From JBDKUD01 sp050943315 (GTDB lineage Bacteria > Bacillota > Syntrophomonadia > Syntrophomonadales > Syntrophomonadaceae), in the NCBI GenBank assembly GCA_050943315.1, contig JBMNOY010000034.1, positions 1 through 22,506 of the forward strand: 22,506 bases of DNA. The letters are read 5' to 3'. The notes under the pieces were generated by a model. That model made no database searches. It was not told the DNA's origin and saw only the letters and a program-made list of their open reading frames with translations. Made by a program: the position numbers and the translations under genes. How positions within the stretch are numbered: the stretch's first letter is position 1; the number at the start of each line of letters is the position of its first letter. Shown one piece after another: positions 1 to 6,708 of the stretch.

Positions 1-131
1 TTCTCTGCCTGAAACCACAGAGCTACCAGATTTATGCAACATCTAGGGGGAAAGCTTAAGCAAATCGAAGTGAAATTCTGCGAAAAACGAAGATAAGTGA
101 AGAAAACGAGAGTATATTAAGGGAGGATATA

Positions 132-236
132 ATGATAAATAGTGAGAATAGGACGGAATTAGCTGTTTGTGGATTGGATTGCATACTTTCCGGGGAATCA
201 TGGATATTTATAATAATAAATCGACGACAAGCATAG
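132..236 (+). pseudogene. Truncated DUF3795-like N-terminus
   Basis: A 34-codon ORF follows a good ribosome binding site (GGGAGG, 5 nt before ATG 132). Its first half reads MINSENRTELAVCGLDC, which resembles the start of DUF3795-type small Cys-rich proteins, where a CGLDCxxC motif opens the chain. After CGLDC the third Cys is absent, the remaining residues look non-conserved and the frame ends at TAG 234-236. I infer a gene that lost everything past its first 17 or so codons, by deletion or decay, while keeping its translation start. It could instead be a short leader peptide for upp, but it ends before the upp promoter at 245-273, which argues against that. The DUF3795 match is from memory of the motif only. 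Confidence 0.4.
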
Positions 237-246
237 TCGATTTATT
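215..246. repeat. 11-bp perfect inverted repeat before upp
   Basis: The arms AATAAATCGAC (215-225) and GTCGATTTATT (236-246) are perfect complements around a 10-nt loop. The right arm overlaps the first two bases of the upp -35 box (245-250). The repeat could be a weak terminator for the truncated ORF upstream or an operator dyad for upp. There is no long T-run, so the terminator reading is not strong. Confidence 0.55.
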
Positions 247-273
247 GCAAATTTCGTTACAATGCAGTATACT
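245..273 (+). promoter_or_regulatory. SigA-type promoter of upp
   Basis: TTGCAA (245-250) and TATACT (268-273) are separated by 17 nt, a near-consensus vegetative promoter. The -10 box lies inside the 12-bp palindrome GCAGTATACTGC (264-275). Transcription would begin near 279-281, leaving a leader of fewer than 20 nt before the GTG start. That rules out a long attenuator in the upp leader. Confidence 0.65.
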
Positions 274-296
274 GCCTAAAAAAAGAGGTTGAAACT

Positions 297-932
297 GTGG
301 ATAATAAAAAACTATATATTATGCAGCATCCACTCATTAAGCACAAAATATCATTTTTGCGCGACAAAAATACGGGTACCAAAATGTTCAACGAGCTTGT
401 CGGTGAAATTGCTATGTTGATTTGTTTCGAGGCAACACGCAATCTGCCGCTTGAAACCGTTGAAATTGAAACCCCTCTTGCGGTTGCAAAAGCCGAAGTT
501 ATTTGTGGCAAAAAAATGGCAATTATTCCGATACTACGTGCGGGACTCGGAATGGTTGATGGCATCAAGACACTTGTCCCCAACGCTAAGGTGGGTCACA
601 TCGGTCTTTATCGGGATGAGAAAACGCTACAACCGGTTAAGTACTACTGTAAAATGCCGTCGGATATAGACCAGCGCGATGTGTTGGTGCTCGACCCTAT
701 GCTTGCAACGGGTGGTTCTGCAGCAGCGGCAATACAAATTATTAAGGATTACGGTGCGAAAAGCATAAAGCTTTTGTGCATTATCGCGGCACCTGAGGGT
801 ATAAAGAACATTACCGAAAAACATCCGGATGTTGAAGTTTATTGTGGCACGGTAGATTCCCACCTTAACGAGTACGGTTACATAGTTCCCGGCCTTGGGG
901 ATGCAGGTGACAGAATCTTCGGTACAAAATAG
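297..932 (+). CDS. upp: Uracil phosphoribosyltransferase
   Basis: This cytosolic pyrimidine salvage enzyme joins uracil and PRPP to give UMP and pyrophosphate. The 211-residue length is normal for the family. The PRPP loop is clear at residues 133-141 (DPMLATGGS), and the uracil-binding C-terminus ends with PGLGDAGDRIFGTK. The early segment RDKNTGTK (22-29) is also typical. The GTG start at 297 is chosen because GAGG lies 8 nt upstream and the N-terminus then has the usual family length; ATG 321 would cut it short. The gene is followed on the same strand by the uracil permease gene, so import and conversion of uracil are adjacent. A promoter with dyad symmetry lies directly upstream. The gene ends at TAG, which shows that TAG is an ordinary stop codon in this genome. 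Confidence 0.95.
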   Translation: MDNKKLYIMQHPLIKHKISFLRDKNTGTKMFNELVGEIAMLICFEATRNLPLETVEIETPLAVAKAEVICGKKMAIIPILRAGLGMVDGIKTLVPNAKVGHIGLYRDEKTLQPVKYYCKMPSDIDQRDVLVLDPMLATGGSAAAAIQIIKDYGAKSIKLLCIIAAPEGIKNITEKHPDVEVYCGTVDSHLNEYGYIVPGLGDAGDRIFGTK

Positions 933-964
933 GACATACCTTAAACATAAACTATGGTATTTAA

Positions 965-998
965 GTTGGGCTTGAGTTGATAGTTCACCAAGCCCAAC
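965..998 (+). repeat. Hairpin in the upp-uraA gap
   Basis: GTTGGGCTTG (965-974) and CAAGCCCAAC (989-998) form a perfect 10-bp stem with a 14-nt loop. It is followed by ATTTATGTTG rather than a T-run, and CAACAT overlapping the 3' arm can instead pair with ATGTTG just downstream. It may be a partial terminator between upp and uraA, or a regulatory structure. I do not see the PyrR-binding consensus in it. Confidence 0.5.
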
Positions 999-1100
999 AT
1001 TTATGTTGTAAGCCATCCGATGACGGCACTTCCATTTTAACCGGTACAGAATGGCTGAACTTATTATAATCAAAATATTGCAGGAGAAATGGGGATTAAT

Positions 1101-2408
1101 ATGGCAAGACAAATCATTCAAATTGAGGAGCGACCTCCTCTGGGTATGGGAATTGCACTCAGCCTACAACATCTTTTCGCAATGTTCGGAGCGTCGGTGC
1201 TGGTTCCGGTTTTATTCCATGTAGACCCGTCAGTGGTACTGTTGATGAATGGTATCGGCACACTTTTATTCATTTTTATCAGCAAAGGCAAAGCACCCGC
1301 ATACCTTGGCTCCAGTTTTGCGTTTTTAGCGCCCACCTTCGTTATCCTCGGTAATCCCATTAACACCGGCAACTATGCATTGGCACTAGGCGGCTTCGTG
1401 GTTGTGGGTATTGTTTTCATGCTGGTGGCAGGAATTATCAAATTATTCGGTACAAGATGGGTTGATATTGTAATGCCTCCGGCCGCCATGGGAGCGGTCA
1501 TTGCGCTTATCGGTCTTGAACTGGCCGGAACCGCAGCGAGCGGGGCAGGTGTTATCGGCGATAACATTGATCCCAGAAATGTAATCGTGTTTATAGTAAC
1601 CCTGGGTACGGCAGTCCTTGGTTCGGTAATGTTTAAGAAGTTCTTTTCTATTATTCCGATCCTAACAGCGATGGTTGTGGGTTATTTGACTGCTATCGTC
1701 ATCGACTACACCTGGGTTCTTGAGGAAGGTGCGCAAAAGCTATGTGATCTATCGCAGTTCGCTGGTATTCACGGTCTTTCCGATATATTTATCATTCCGC
1801 ATTTTGTCCATCCCGTGTTTCAGTGGAATGCGATTCTAATGATACTCCCGGCGGCAATCGTTGTCATTGCCGAGCATATCGGTCATCAGCTCGTAACCAG
1901 TAAAATAGTTGAACGCGATCTTATCAAAGATCCAGGTCTGCACCGCACACTATTGGCAGACGGTTTATCCACCACGATTTCCGGCCTGGTCGGTTCCGTA
2001 CCAACTACCACTTATGGCGAAAACATCGGCGTTATGGCTATTACAAGAGTCTACAGTGTGTGGGTTATCGGCGGAGCTGCGGTCATTTCCATTTTTATTG
2101 CATTCATTGCGCCGGTCGCTTATATCATCAACTCCATTCCGTGGGCAGTCATAGGTGGTGTCAGTTTCCTGCTCTACGGCTTGATTGCCGCCTCAGGTTT
2201 AAGATTGCTGGTTGAATCACAGGTTGACTACTCAAAATCGGTAAACCTTACTCTTACATCAGTTGTACTTATAACAGGACTTTCGGGGGTTGCAGTTTAT
2301 ATTCACGGGTACAGCCTCAAAGGTATGGCGCTTGCCAGCATCGTCGGAATGGTGCTTAGTTTGATTTTCTACGCAGCTGAAAAACTGAACATGATTAACA
2401 ATGAATAA
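1101..2408 (+). CDS. uraA: Uracil permease, NCS2 (NAT) family
   Basis: This inner-membrane uracil:proton symporter has about 14 membrane segments and 435 residues. The family signature is clear: AEHIGHQ near residue 257 (Glu258) and PTTTYGENIG at 301-310 (Glu307) correspond to the two essential Glu residues of E. coli UraA, and the GVMAITRVYS stretch after them is typical. I prefer ATG 1101 (MARQIIQIEE) to ATG 1089, because the AGGAGA at 1082-1087 is only 1 nt from 1089 while a GGGG run lies 6 nt before 1101. The gene is 168 nt downstream of upp and probably works with it: UraA imports uracil and Upp traps it as UMP. The gap contains hairpins that could regulate uraA separately from upp. Confidence 0.93.
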   Translation: MARQIIQIEERPPLGMGIALSLQHLFAMFGASVLVPVLFHVDPSVVLLMNGIGTLLFIFISKGKAPAYLGSSFAFLAPTFVILGNPINTGNYALALGGFVVVGIVFMLVAGIIKLFGTRWVDIVMPPAAMGAVIALIGLELAGTAASGAGVIGDNIDPRNVIVFIVTLGTAVLGSVMFKKFFSIIPILTAMVVGYLTAIVIDYTWVLEEGAQKLCDLSQFAGIHGLSDIFIIPHFVHPVFQWNAILMILPAAIVVIAEHIGHQLVTSKIVERDLIKDPGLHRTLLADGLSTTISGLVGSVPTTTYGENIGVMAITRVYSVWVIGGAAVISIFIAFIAPVAYIINSIPWAVIGGVSFLLYGLIAASGLRLLVESQVDYSKSVNLTLTSVVLITGLSGVAVYIHGYSLKGMALASIVGMVLSLIFYAAEKLNMINNE

Positions 2409-2694
2409 ACCAGATTACTCATTCATGTTTCTACCGCTTAAAACAGACAGGCGTTTTTTTAAAATAATGGTCTTTCCGGGCGAACTGTATGATAACTAAA
2501 AGATTATGGTAGCCATTGAGAATATATAGGATATGATAAAAAGTATAAGCCGGAAACCTATGGCTTAGGGCAGATGACCTTTGAACCCGGTGGTTTTCGG
2601 CATTACTTTTCTCCCTGATTATCACTACCGGAGTGATTGGAGCTGAGTAAGTCTCCAGGAAACTGTCGGATACGCGGATACGGCAACAATTGAC
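2409..2694. other. Intergenic stretch with possible decayed coding fragment
   Basis: No intact gene is visible in these 286 bases. A T-run at 2454-2460 may help end uraA transcription, but the stem before it is weak. On the plus strand, one frame from about 2520 to a TGA near 2612 reads YGLGQMTFEPGGFRHYF without a start codon. It looks protein-like and may be the remnant of a lost gene. The identity is unknown. Confidence 0.25.
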
Positions 2695-3162
2695 TTAAGT
2701 CCCAAGATAATTTTTCACCACAAAACGTATGATATCTCCGCGGCTGATGATTCCCACTAATTTCTTATCCTTCACGACCACTACTTTTTTAATCTTCTTG
2801 TTGCTAAGGATTTTTGCCACTTTATCCACGTCTTCGTCAAATTGTACCGTAATTACCCGCTTGGTGGCGATATTCATAACATTAAGCTGGTTAAGACCTC
2901 TTACTTTGTCTTCAAAGGAATGGTTATTGACCCAGGTACCCGAAAAGGTAGGGAAATCGGAGAAGTATACTATTGGGTCTCGGTAACCGATATACTTCAT
3001 AACATCACCGTCACTAATAAATCCAACCGGTTCATTCTTTGCATTTATAATAGGTATACCACTTATCCGGTACTCTACAAAAGCATGCAAAACAGTATGG
3101 ACAGTATCATTTTCACTTACAGTTACAACCTTATCAACCATGATTTCATGTGCCTTTGCCAT
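2695..3162 (-). CDS. CBS domain pair protein
   Basis: This 155-residue cytosolic protein consists almost only of two CBS domains, at about residues 7-62 and 94-150. Such pairs (Bateman modules) bind adenine nucleotides or similar ligands and usually act as energy or metabolite sensors. Visible features are MVDKVVTVSENDTV and GIPIINAKNEPVGFISDGD in the first domain, and KRVITVQFDEDVDKVAKIL and LVGIISRGDIIRF in the second. A 30-residue linker between them is rich in aromatic residues (YFSDFPTFSGTW). The start at 3162 has a strong site (GGGGGTGAT, about 5 nt away). There is no attached enzymatic or DNA-binding domain, so the partner is unknown. The gene is transcribed alone, divergently from hsp20. 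Confidence 0.85.
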   Translation of the reverse strand: MAKAHEIMVDKVVTVSENDTVHTVLHAFVEYRISGIPIINAKNEPVGFISDGDVMKYIGYRDPIVYFSDFPTFSGTWVNNHSFEDKVRGLNQLNVMNIATKRVITVQFDEDVDKVAKILSNKKIKKVVVVKDKKLVGIISRGDIIRFVVKNYLGT

Positions 3163-3172
3163 CGTCTATCAC

Positions 3173-3227
3173 CCCCTAAAAATTTTACATCCCTATGATT
3201 ACATTATAATACTTTACTTTTTAGGGG
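3173..3227 (-). promoter_or_regulatory. CBS gene promoter flanked by a 10-bp dyad
   Basis: On the minus strand, TTGCCC (3225-3230) and TATAAT (3203-3208) are 16 nt apart. A perfect inverted repeat encloses the promoter: TTTTTAGGGG at 3218-3227 and CCCCTAAAAA at 3173-3182, with 35 nt between. One arm overlaps the -35 region and the other runs into the ribosome binding site. Only the second arm would be in the mRNA, so the dyad is more likely a protein-binding pair than an RNA hairpin. Confidence 0.5.
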
Positions 3228-3364
3228 CAAATGAATAATTGGTAATAATAGTAATTGAAGATTTTTCTTTGCCAGCAAACCAGTCTCGTCATGTCTGGCC
3301 TTATAATCTATTCCGTAATAGGCAAGGGGGGAGGTATAATTTCAAAAAAATTTACCAAAACCAT

Positions 3365-3393
3365 TTGACAATCTTTGACTAATATACTATTAT
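3365..3393 (+). promoter_or_regulatory. SigA promoter of hsp20
   Basis: A consensus TTGACA (3365-3370) is followed after exactly 17 nt by TATTAT (3388-3393). The leader to the ATG at 3443 would be about 45 nt. I see no CIRCE repeat, so HrcA control is not supported. Confidence 0.7.
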
Positions 3394-3442
3394 TAAAACG
3401 TAAACATAAGTTAGATACAAAAGACAAAAGGAGGTCGTTAGT

Positions 3443-3874
3443 ATGTTTGATCTGATGCCTTTTAGAAGGAGAAACAGTGAGCTTGACCATTTCTGGAACC
3501 GGGACCTGATGGCTGACTTCTTCAACAACGCCTTTCCTTTTGACTTGGGCATGGATATTCGTGCCGATATCAGGGAAAATGATCACGAATATGTGATAGA
3601 AGCCGAGCTGCCCGGGGTTAGAAAGGATGATGTGGTAGTAGAATTGCGTAACAACACTCTGAGTATAAGCGCCCAAATGAACTACGAAAGTAATGAAGAA
3701 ACTACCAAATATATACGCAAAGAACGCCGTCATGGTTGTATCAGTAGAAGTTTTTATGTGGACAACGTTGACAGTAAAAGGGTCAAGGCAGACTACAAAG
3801 ACGGTATCCTAAAAATAGTTCTTCCTAAAGTTAAGCCCACATCCCCTGAAAGTTATCGTATTGAAATCAGATAA
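3443..3874 (+). CDS. hsp20: Small heat shock protein, Hsp20 family
   Basis: This is an ATP-independent holdase that binds unfolding proteins and forms cytosolic oligomers. The 143-residue length is usual. A short N-terminal arm (MFDLMPFRRRN) is followed by the alpha-crystallin domain from about residue 43 to 137. Marker segments are DIRENDHEYVIEAELPGV, the family's strand 2-3 region, and KADYKDGILKIVLPK, the conserved strand 8-9 region with its GIL. The C-terminal anchoring I-x-I motif is present as IEI in YRIEIR. The start has AAAGGAGG upstream. A consensus promoter lies before the gene and a strong terminator after it, so it is monocistronic. Confidence 0.93.
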   Translation: MFDLMPFRRRNSELDHFWNRDLMADFFNNAFPFDLGMDIRADIRENDHEYVIEAELPGVRKDDVVVELRNNTLSISAQMNYESNEETTKYIRKERRHGCISRSFYVDNVDSKRVKADYKDGILKIVLPKVKPTSPESYRIEIR

Positions 3875-3892
3875 TAATACTTTAAGGCATAG

Positions 3893-3919
3893 TCCCTGGA
3901 GCAACTCCAGGGATTTTTT
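3893..3919 (+). terminator. Rho-independent terminator of hsp20
   Basis: TCCCTGGAG (3893-3901) pairs perfectly with CTCCAGGGA (3905-3913) across a CAA loop, followed at once by six T residues. This is a textbook intrinsic terminator. Confidence 0.92.
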
Positions 3920-4145
3920 ATATTGGTTTGACTATACTTGATTATAATAGATAAAAACTTTTTTGAGCATTACAGATGAATAGTTGCATAAAAGAACCAG
4001 CCGAAAAATTGTCCGGGTCAAAAAATATCTTTAAGCGTCAGTTATAATGTTTTATGTTTGAATTAAAGTAATTAAGATTATACTACTGTTAAGGAAAAGG
4101 CTATTGAATAATGAACATAACTTTTGAAAAAGGAGACTTGGTAAG

Positions 4146-4376
4146 ATGAAGCAGATAACGATGTTTACAACGCAAACCTGACCGTATTGCACAGTAGCGA
4201 AAGAGTTTCTTGCGCAGAACAAAATTGACTTTGTGGAAAGAGATATTAATGCTGACATGGAAGCACGGAAAGAACTGATTCGAAGAGGGATCAGGGGAGT
4301 ACCTACATTCTTAATCGGAGACGAAGTGGTGGTCGGGTTTGATAAGGCCCGGATCCTGGAACTGGCTCAAAATTAG
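4146..4376 (+). CDS. Selenocysteine-containing glutaredoxin (UxxC), in-frame TGA
   Basis: Read through the TGA at 4179-4181, this is a complete 76-residue glutaredoxin/NrdH-like protein: MFTTQT-U-PYC-TVAKEF gives a UPYC redox motif with Sec at residue 12 and Cys at 15. The rest of the fold follows without a break: KIDFVERDIN, the cis-Pro segment RGVPTF, then LIGDEVVVGFDKARILEL and TAG. All 64 codons after the TGA match the family, so this is not a pseudogene or a chance ORF. The start has AGGAGA 9 nt upstream. Close relatives have CPYC, and selenocysteine forms of glutaredoxin are known in anaerobic Clostridia. It would catalyse thiol-disulfide exchange, with Sec as the attacking nucleophile. 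A possible SECIS hairpin follows the TGA. The gene stands alone between hsp20 and mod. The selenium machinery (selA, selB, selC, selD) is not in this window and must be elsewhere for the gene to work. Confidence 0.9.
4188..4215 (+). promoter_or_regulatory. Candidate bacterial SECIS hairpin
   Basis: Just downstream of the TGA, GAAA (4199-4202) pairs with TTTC (4206-4209) around a GAG loop. The stem extends through GC/GC after a 2-nt bulge and TGC/GCA after a larger one. The loop lies 22-24 nt past the TGA, which fits the distance expected for bacterial SelB-binding elements, and G is present in the loop. The structure was drawn by hand and the stem has bulges, so details are tentative. Confidence 0.5.
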
Positions 4377-4407
4377 TGTAGCTGATCTTATATTTAAAAT
4401 GAGGGAG

Positions 4408-4425
4408 CCCCCCCTTCAGGGGGGG
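4408..4425. terminator. GC hairpin between convergent grx and mod
   Basis: Seven C (4408-4414), TTCA, then seven G (4419-4425) form a very stable stem between two convergent genes. The T-tract is poor on both sides (TTAACTTTTGG on the plus strand, CTCCCTCATTTT on the minus strand). It is probably a shared transcription end for the glutaredoxin and methyltransferase genes. Confidence 0.6.
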
Positions 4426-4488
4426 TTAACTTTTGGTTGAACCTTCTCTGAGTGCTGTAATGTGCGGCGTGGGTACTAGACCATCATC

Positions 4489-6435
4489 TTATATAATTTT
4501 TCTTATTGTAGCCGGGCTATATGCTGCGAAAATCTGGTCGAAATTGGTTATAATGCTGTCACTGGCCATACCGCTATCCCGGAAAACGGCGTAATACGGA
4601 TGCTGCTGAGCAATCTTAGTTACCACTTCGCCTGTAATACCAGTATCAAAGCATGCTATCAGGTAACCTTCGGCTACATTGAATACCTGCTTACCACCGA
4701 TGAGTGTTTCCTCGATTGGACTTGACAACAGCACCCCCAAATCAAGCATTACCTGAAACAGAAGGTCTTCCGGGGTGCGGTCGGGTTTTATATTATTTTG
4801 CAACTCAAAGAGCTTGCTTTGTGAATACTCGGCAGGCTGGTAGTACACATCCTGCATATTGGTGGAGTCCAGCTTAAGAACCCGGAACCCGGCGTCCAAC
4901 CTGCCTATTGCTTCCGGATGTTCCTTAAGGATTTTTTTGCCCGCCCGGCGAATCCGCTCTTTACCTAACTCACAGATATTTTTATAGCCCGCCTTAAAGG
5001 CTGCGGTTTTTTCATCTATGGCTTCCGGCAGCTGAACCATAATATATCTGCGGTTGCCGCCGTCTTCGGCATTTAATTGCATGACCGCATCGGCGGTGGT
5101 AGCAGAACCGGAAAAAAAGTCCATTATGATGGAATCGCCATCTGATTTGGAAATTTCAATAAGATATTTTATAAAGGCGCTGGGCTTGGCGTAATCAAAT
5201 GGAATATCCAATGCCTTTAATTCATGCGAACTTAGTTGATTAATATAGTTTTCGATAAAGCTGTTAGGTTTTGCTGAAGAATTATTAATAACATCGTTCA
5301 GGTAAGTCTTGGTGTATACATTCCATTTGGCGGGTTCAAAGTTCTCATTAAGCAGATTAGAGGAGCGTACTGGCTTAATAACAATTTTTTCTCGTTCCTG
5401 TTCAAACTTGGTCCGGGTCCATCGCCAGATACCATCTCCCAATTCGGGCCGTTGTGGCGGAAAAGTTTTTCCGGGAGGGATGACTTTACTCCCATCCGGG
5501 CACTCAATCCAATATCTTTGCTCCGGGTTTCTGTTTTGTATAGTCGACATATATAACCTGACCAGCTGATATTTTTCACCCTTGTGCGGGCCATCTTCAT
5601 CTATCAGTTTATAGGCATCATAATTTACACCTCCGAAAAACGTCCTGGCACATAATCGGTTCTTGACATAGGTTAGCAAATAATCAAAATTAGGTGCCCA
5701 GTAGTCGCCTTTATTGTTGCTCTTCTTGGTTATTCGGCCGGCACATCCTACAAAGTTGCTGGCGCCGAATATTTCATCACCCACTTTGCGTAAATTCGCG
5801 ACTTCATTATCATCAATACTTATGAAAATAACACCATCATCGCTAAGTAAATCCCTGGCCAGCTTTAGGCGGGGGTATATCATATTCAGCCAGTCGGTGT
5901 GGAAACGGCCGTTGTTCTCAGTGTTTTGAACAAGGCGGTTCCCATCTTTATCGTACTGTCCGCTGGCAGCCAGGTATTCATTAGCATGTTGAGCAAAGTT
6001 GTCCTCATAAATGAAATCATTCCCCGTATTGTAAGGTGGGTCTATATATATCATTCTAATTTTGCCCAGATAGGTTTCCTGCAGCAGCTTTAGAACGTCA
6101 AGATTGTCACCTTCTATATAAAGATTGCCGGTAGTATCAAAATCCATGCTTTCTTCCCGGCAGGGACGTAGAGTTTTGGCTATGGGGGCATTTGCCAGCA
6201 GAATTGATTTCTTTTTGTCCGGCCAGGTAAACTGATAACGCTCCTGGCGGGTATCTACGATAGCTCCGGAGAGTTCCTGACGCAGTATATCAAAATCAAT
6301 AGCCTGCTCAACTATAGCGGAACCATCCTGGCGATAACCTTTGACGACCTCGGTCAGCGTATGCGGAAACAGCGAGGCAATTAATTTAACATTGTCCGCT
6401 ACCTTGTCCACTGAGTGCATTTTTAGTCTATCCAT
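4489..6435 (-). CDS. Type III-like DNA methyltransferase (Mod), orphan
   Basis: This is an S-adenosylmethionine-dependent, probably N6-adenine, DNA methyltransferase of 648 residues, the usual size of type III Mod subunits. Motif IV is DPPYNTGND at 132-140 and motif I is DFFSGSATTADAV at 439-451; the order IV, recognition region, I marks the beta class. The region between the motifs (about 225-430) should be the target recognition domain. The C-terminus (SIITNFDQIFAAYSPATIRKII) resembles normal Mod ends, so the gene appears whole. The ATG at 6435 has GAGGAG about 6 nt upstream. No res helicase-nuclease gene follows: 60 nt downstream is a hairpin, then the convergent glutaredoxin gene. No res lies upstream in the window either. 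It may be a regulatory or protective solitary methylase, or the survivor of a lost restriction system. Confidence 0.9.
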   Translation of the reverse strand: MDRLKMHSVDKVADNVKLIASLFPHTLTEVVKGYRQDGSAIVEQAIDFDILRQELSGAIVDTRQERYQFTWPDKKKSILLANAPIAKTLRPCREESMDFDTTGNLYIEGDNLDVLKLLQETYLGKIRMIYIDPPYNTGNDFIYEDNFAQHANEYLAASGQYDKDGNRLVQNTENNGRFHTDWLNMIYPRLKLARDLLSDDGVIFISIDDNEVANLRKVGDEIFGASNFVGCAGRITKKSNNKGDYWAPNFDYLLTYVKNRLCARTFFGGVNYDAYKLIDEDGPHKGEKYQLVRLYMSTIQNRNPEQRYWIECPDGSKVIPPGKTFPPQRPELGDGIWRWTRTKFEQEREKIVIKPVRSSNLLNENFEPAKWNVYTKTYLNDVINNSSAKPNSFIENYINQLSSHELKALDIPFDYAKPSAFIKYLIEISKSDGDSIIMDFFSGSATTADAVMQLNAEDGGNRRYIMVQLPEAIDEKTAAFKAGYKNICELGKERIRRAGKKILKEHPEAIGRLDAGFRVLKLDSTNMQDVYYQPAEYSQSKLFELQNNIKPDRTPEDLLFQVMLDLGVLLSSPIEETLIGGKQVFNVAEGYLIACFDTGITGEVVTKIAQQHPYYAVFRDSGMASDSIITNFDQIFAAYSPATIRKII

Positions 6436-6708
6436 ACTATTCTCCTCATCAGTCTCAATTCACATAAAAGATATTATTATTATATGGAAATCACCAGGCA
6501 CACAAAAGGAAATCATCAACGCGCTTGAAAAATATCTTGGTTAGCGGTTTTTTTTATTGCGTGCTTGTTGTTTGTGGCATGACTCTGTTTAATTGTAGAT
6601 GTGAAGGGTCTAGTGTGGGACATGGATATAGTAAAAAGGAATATCAATAAGAGCTGAAGAATATTCTTAATGGTATTAAAAAGATAATAATTAAGCGAGG
6701 TATTTGGA
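6436..6708. other. Intergenic stretch with short coding-like remnant
   Basis: On the plus strand the frame ending at TAG 6542-6544 reads WKSPGTQKEIINALEKYLG. This looks like a genuine protein C-terminus but has no start or ribosome binding site of its own, and overlaps the 5' end of mod if extended. A run of eight T follows at 6548-6555. It may be the tail of a gene lost when mod arrived. Nothing else is recognised here; no clear promoter for the next gene is seen. Confidence 0.3.

Noticed and set aside
627..1121. 164-residue minus-strand ORF across the end of upp
   Set aside because: It is antisense to upp and the upp-uraA gap, has no family features, and the plus-strand genes are certain.
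2431..2465. Rho-independent terminator after uraA
   Set aside because: There is a run of seven T, but the only stem before it is about 3 bp (CGC/GCG), too weak to call.
3163..3442. CIRCE element controlling hsp20
   Set aside because: No TTAGCACTC-N9-GAGTGCTAA-like repeat is present; the dyad there belongs to the CBS gene promoter.
3308..3733. 141-residue minus-strand ORF over hsp20
   Set aside because: It is the antisense shadow of a clear Hsp20 gene and covers its promoter.
5298..5600. 100-residue minus-strand ORF inside mod
   Set aside because: It is an out-of-frame shadow within the methyltransferase recognition region.
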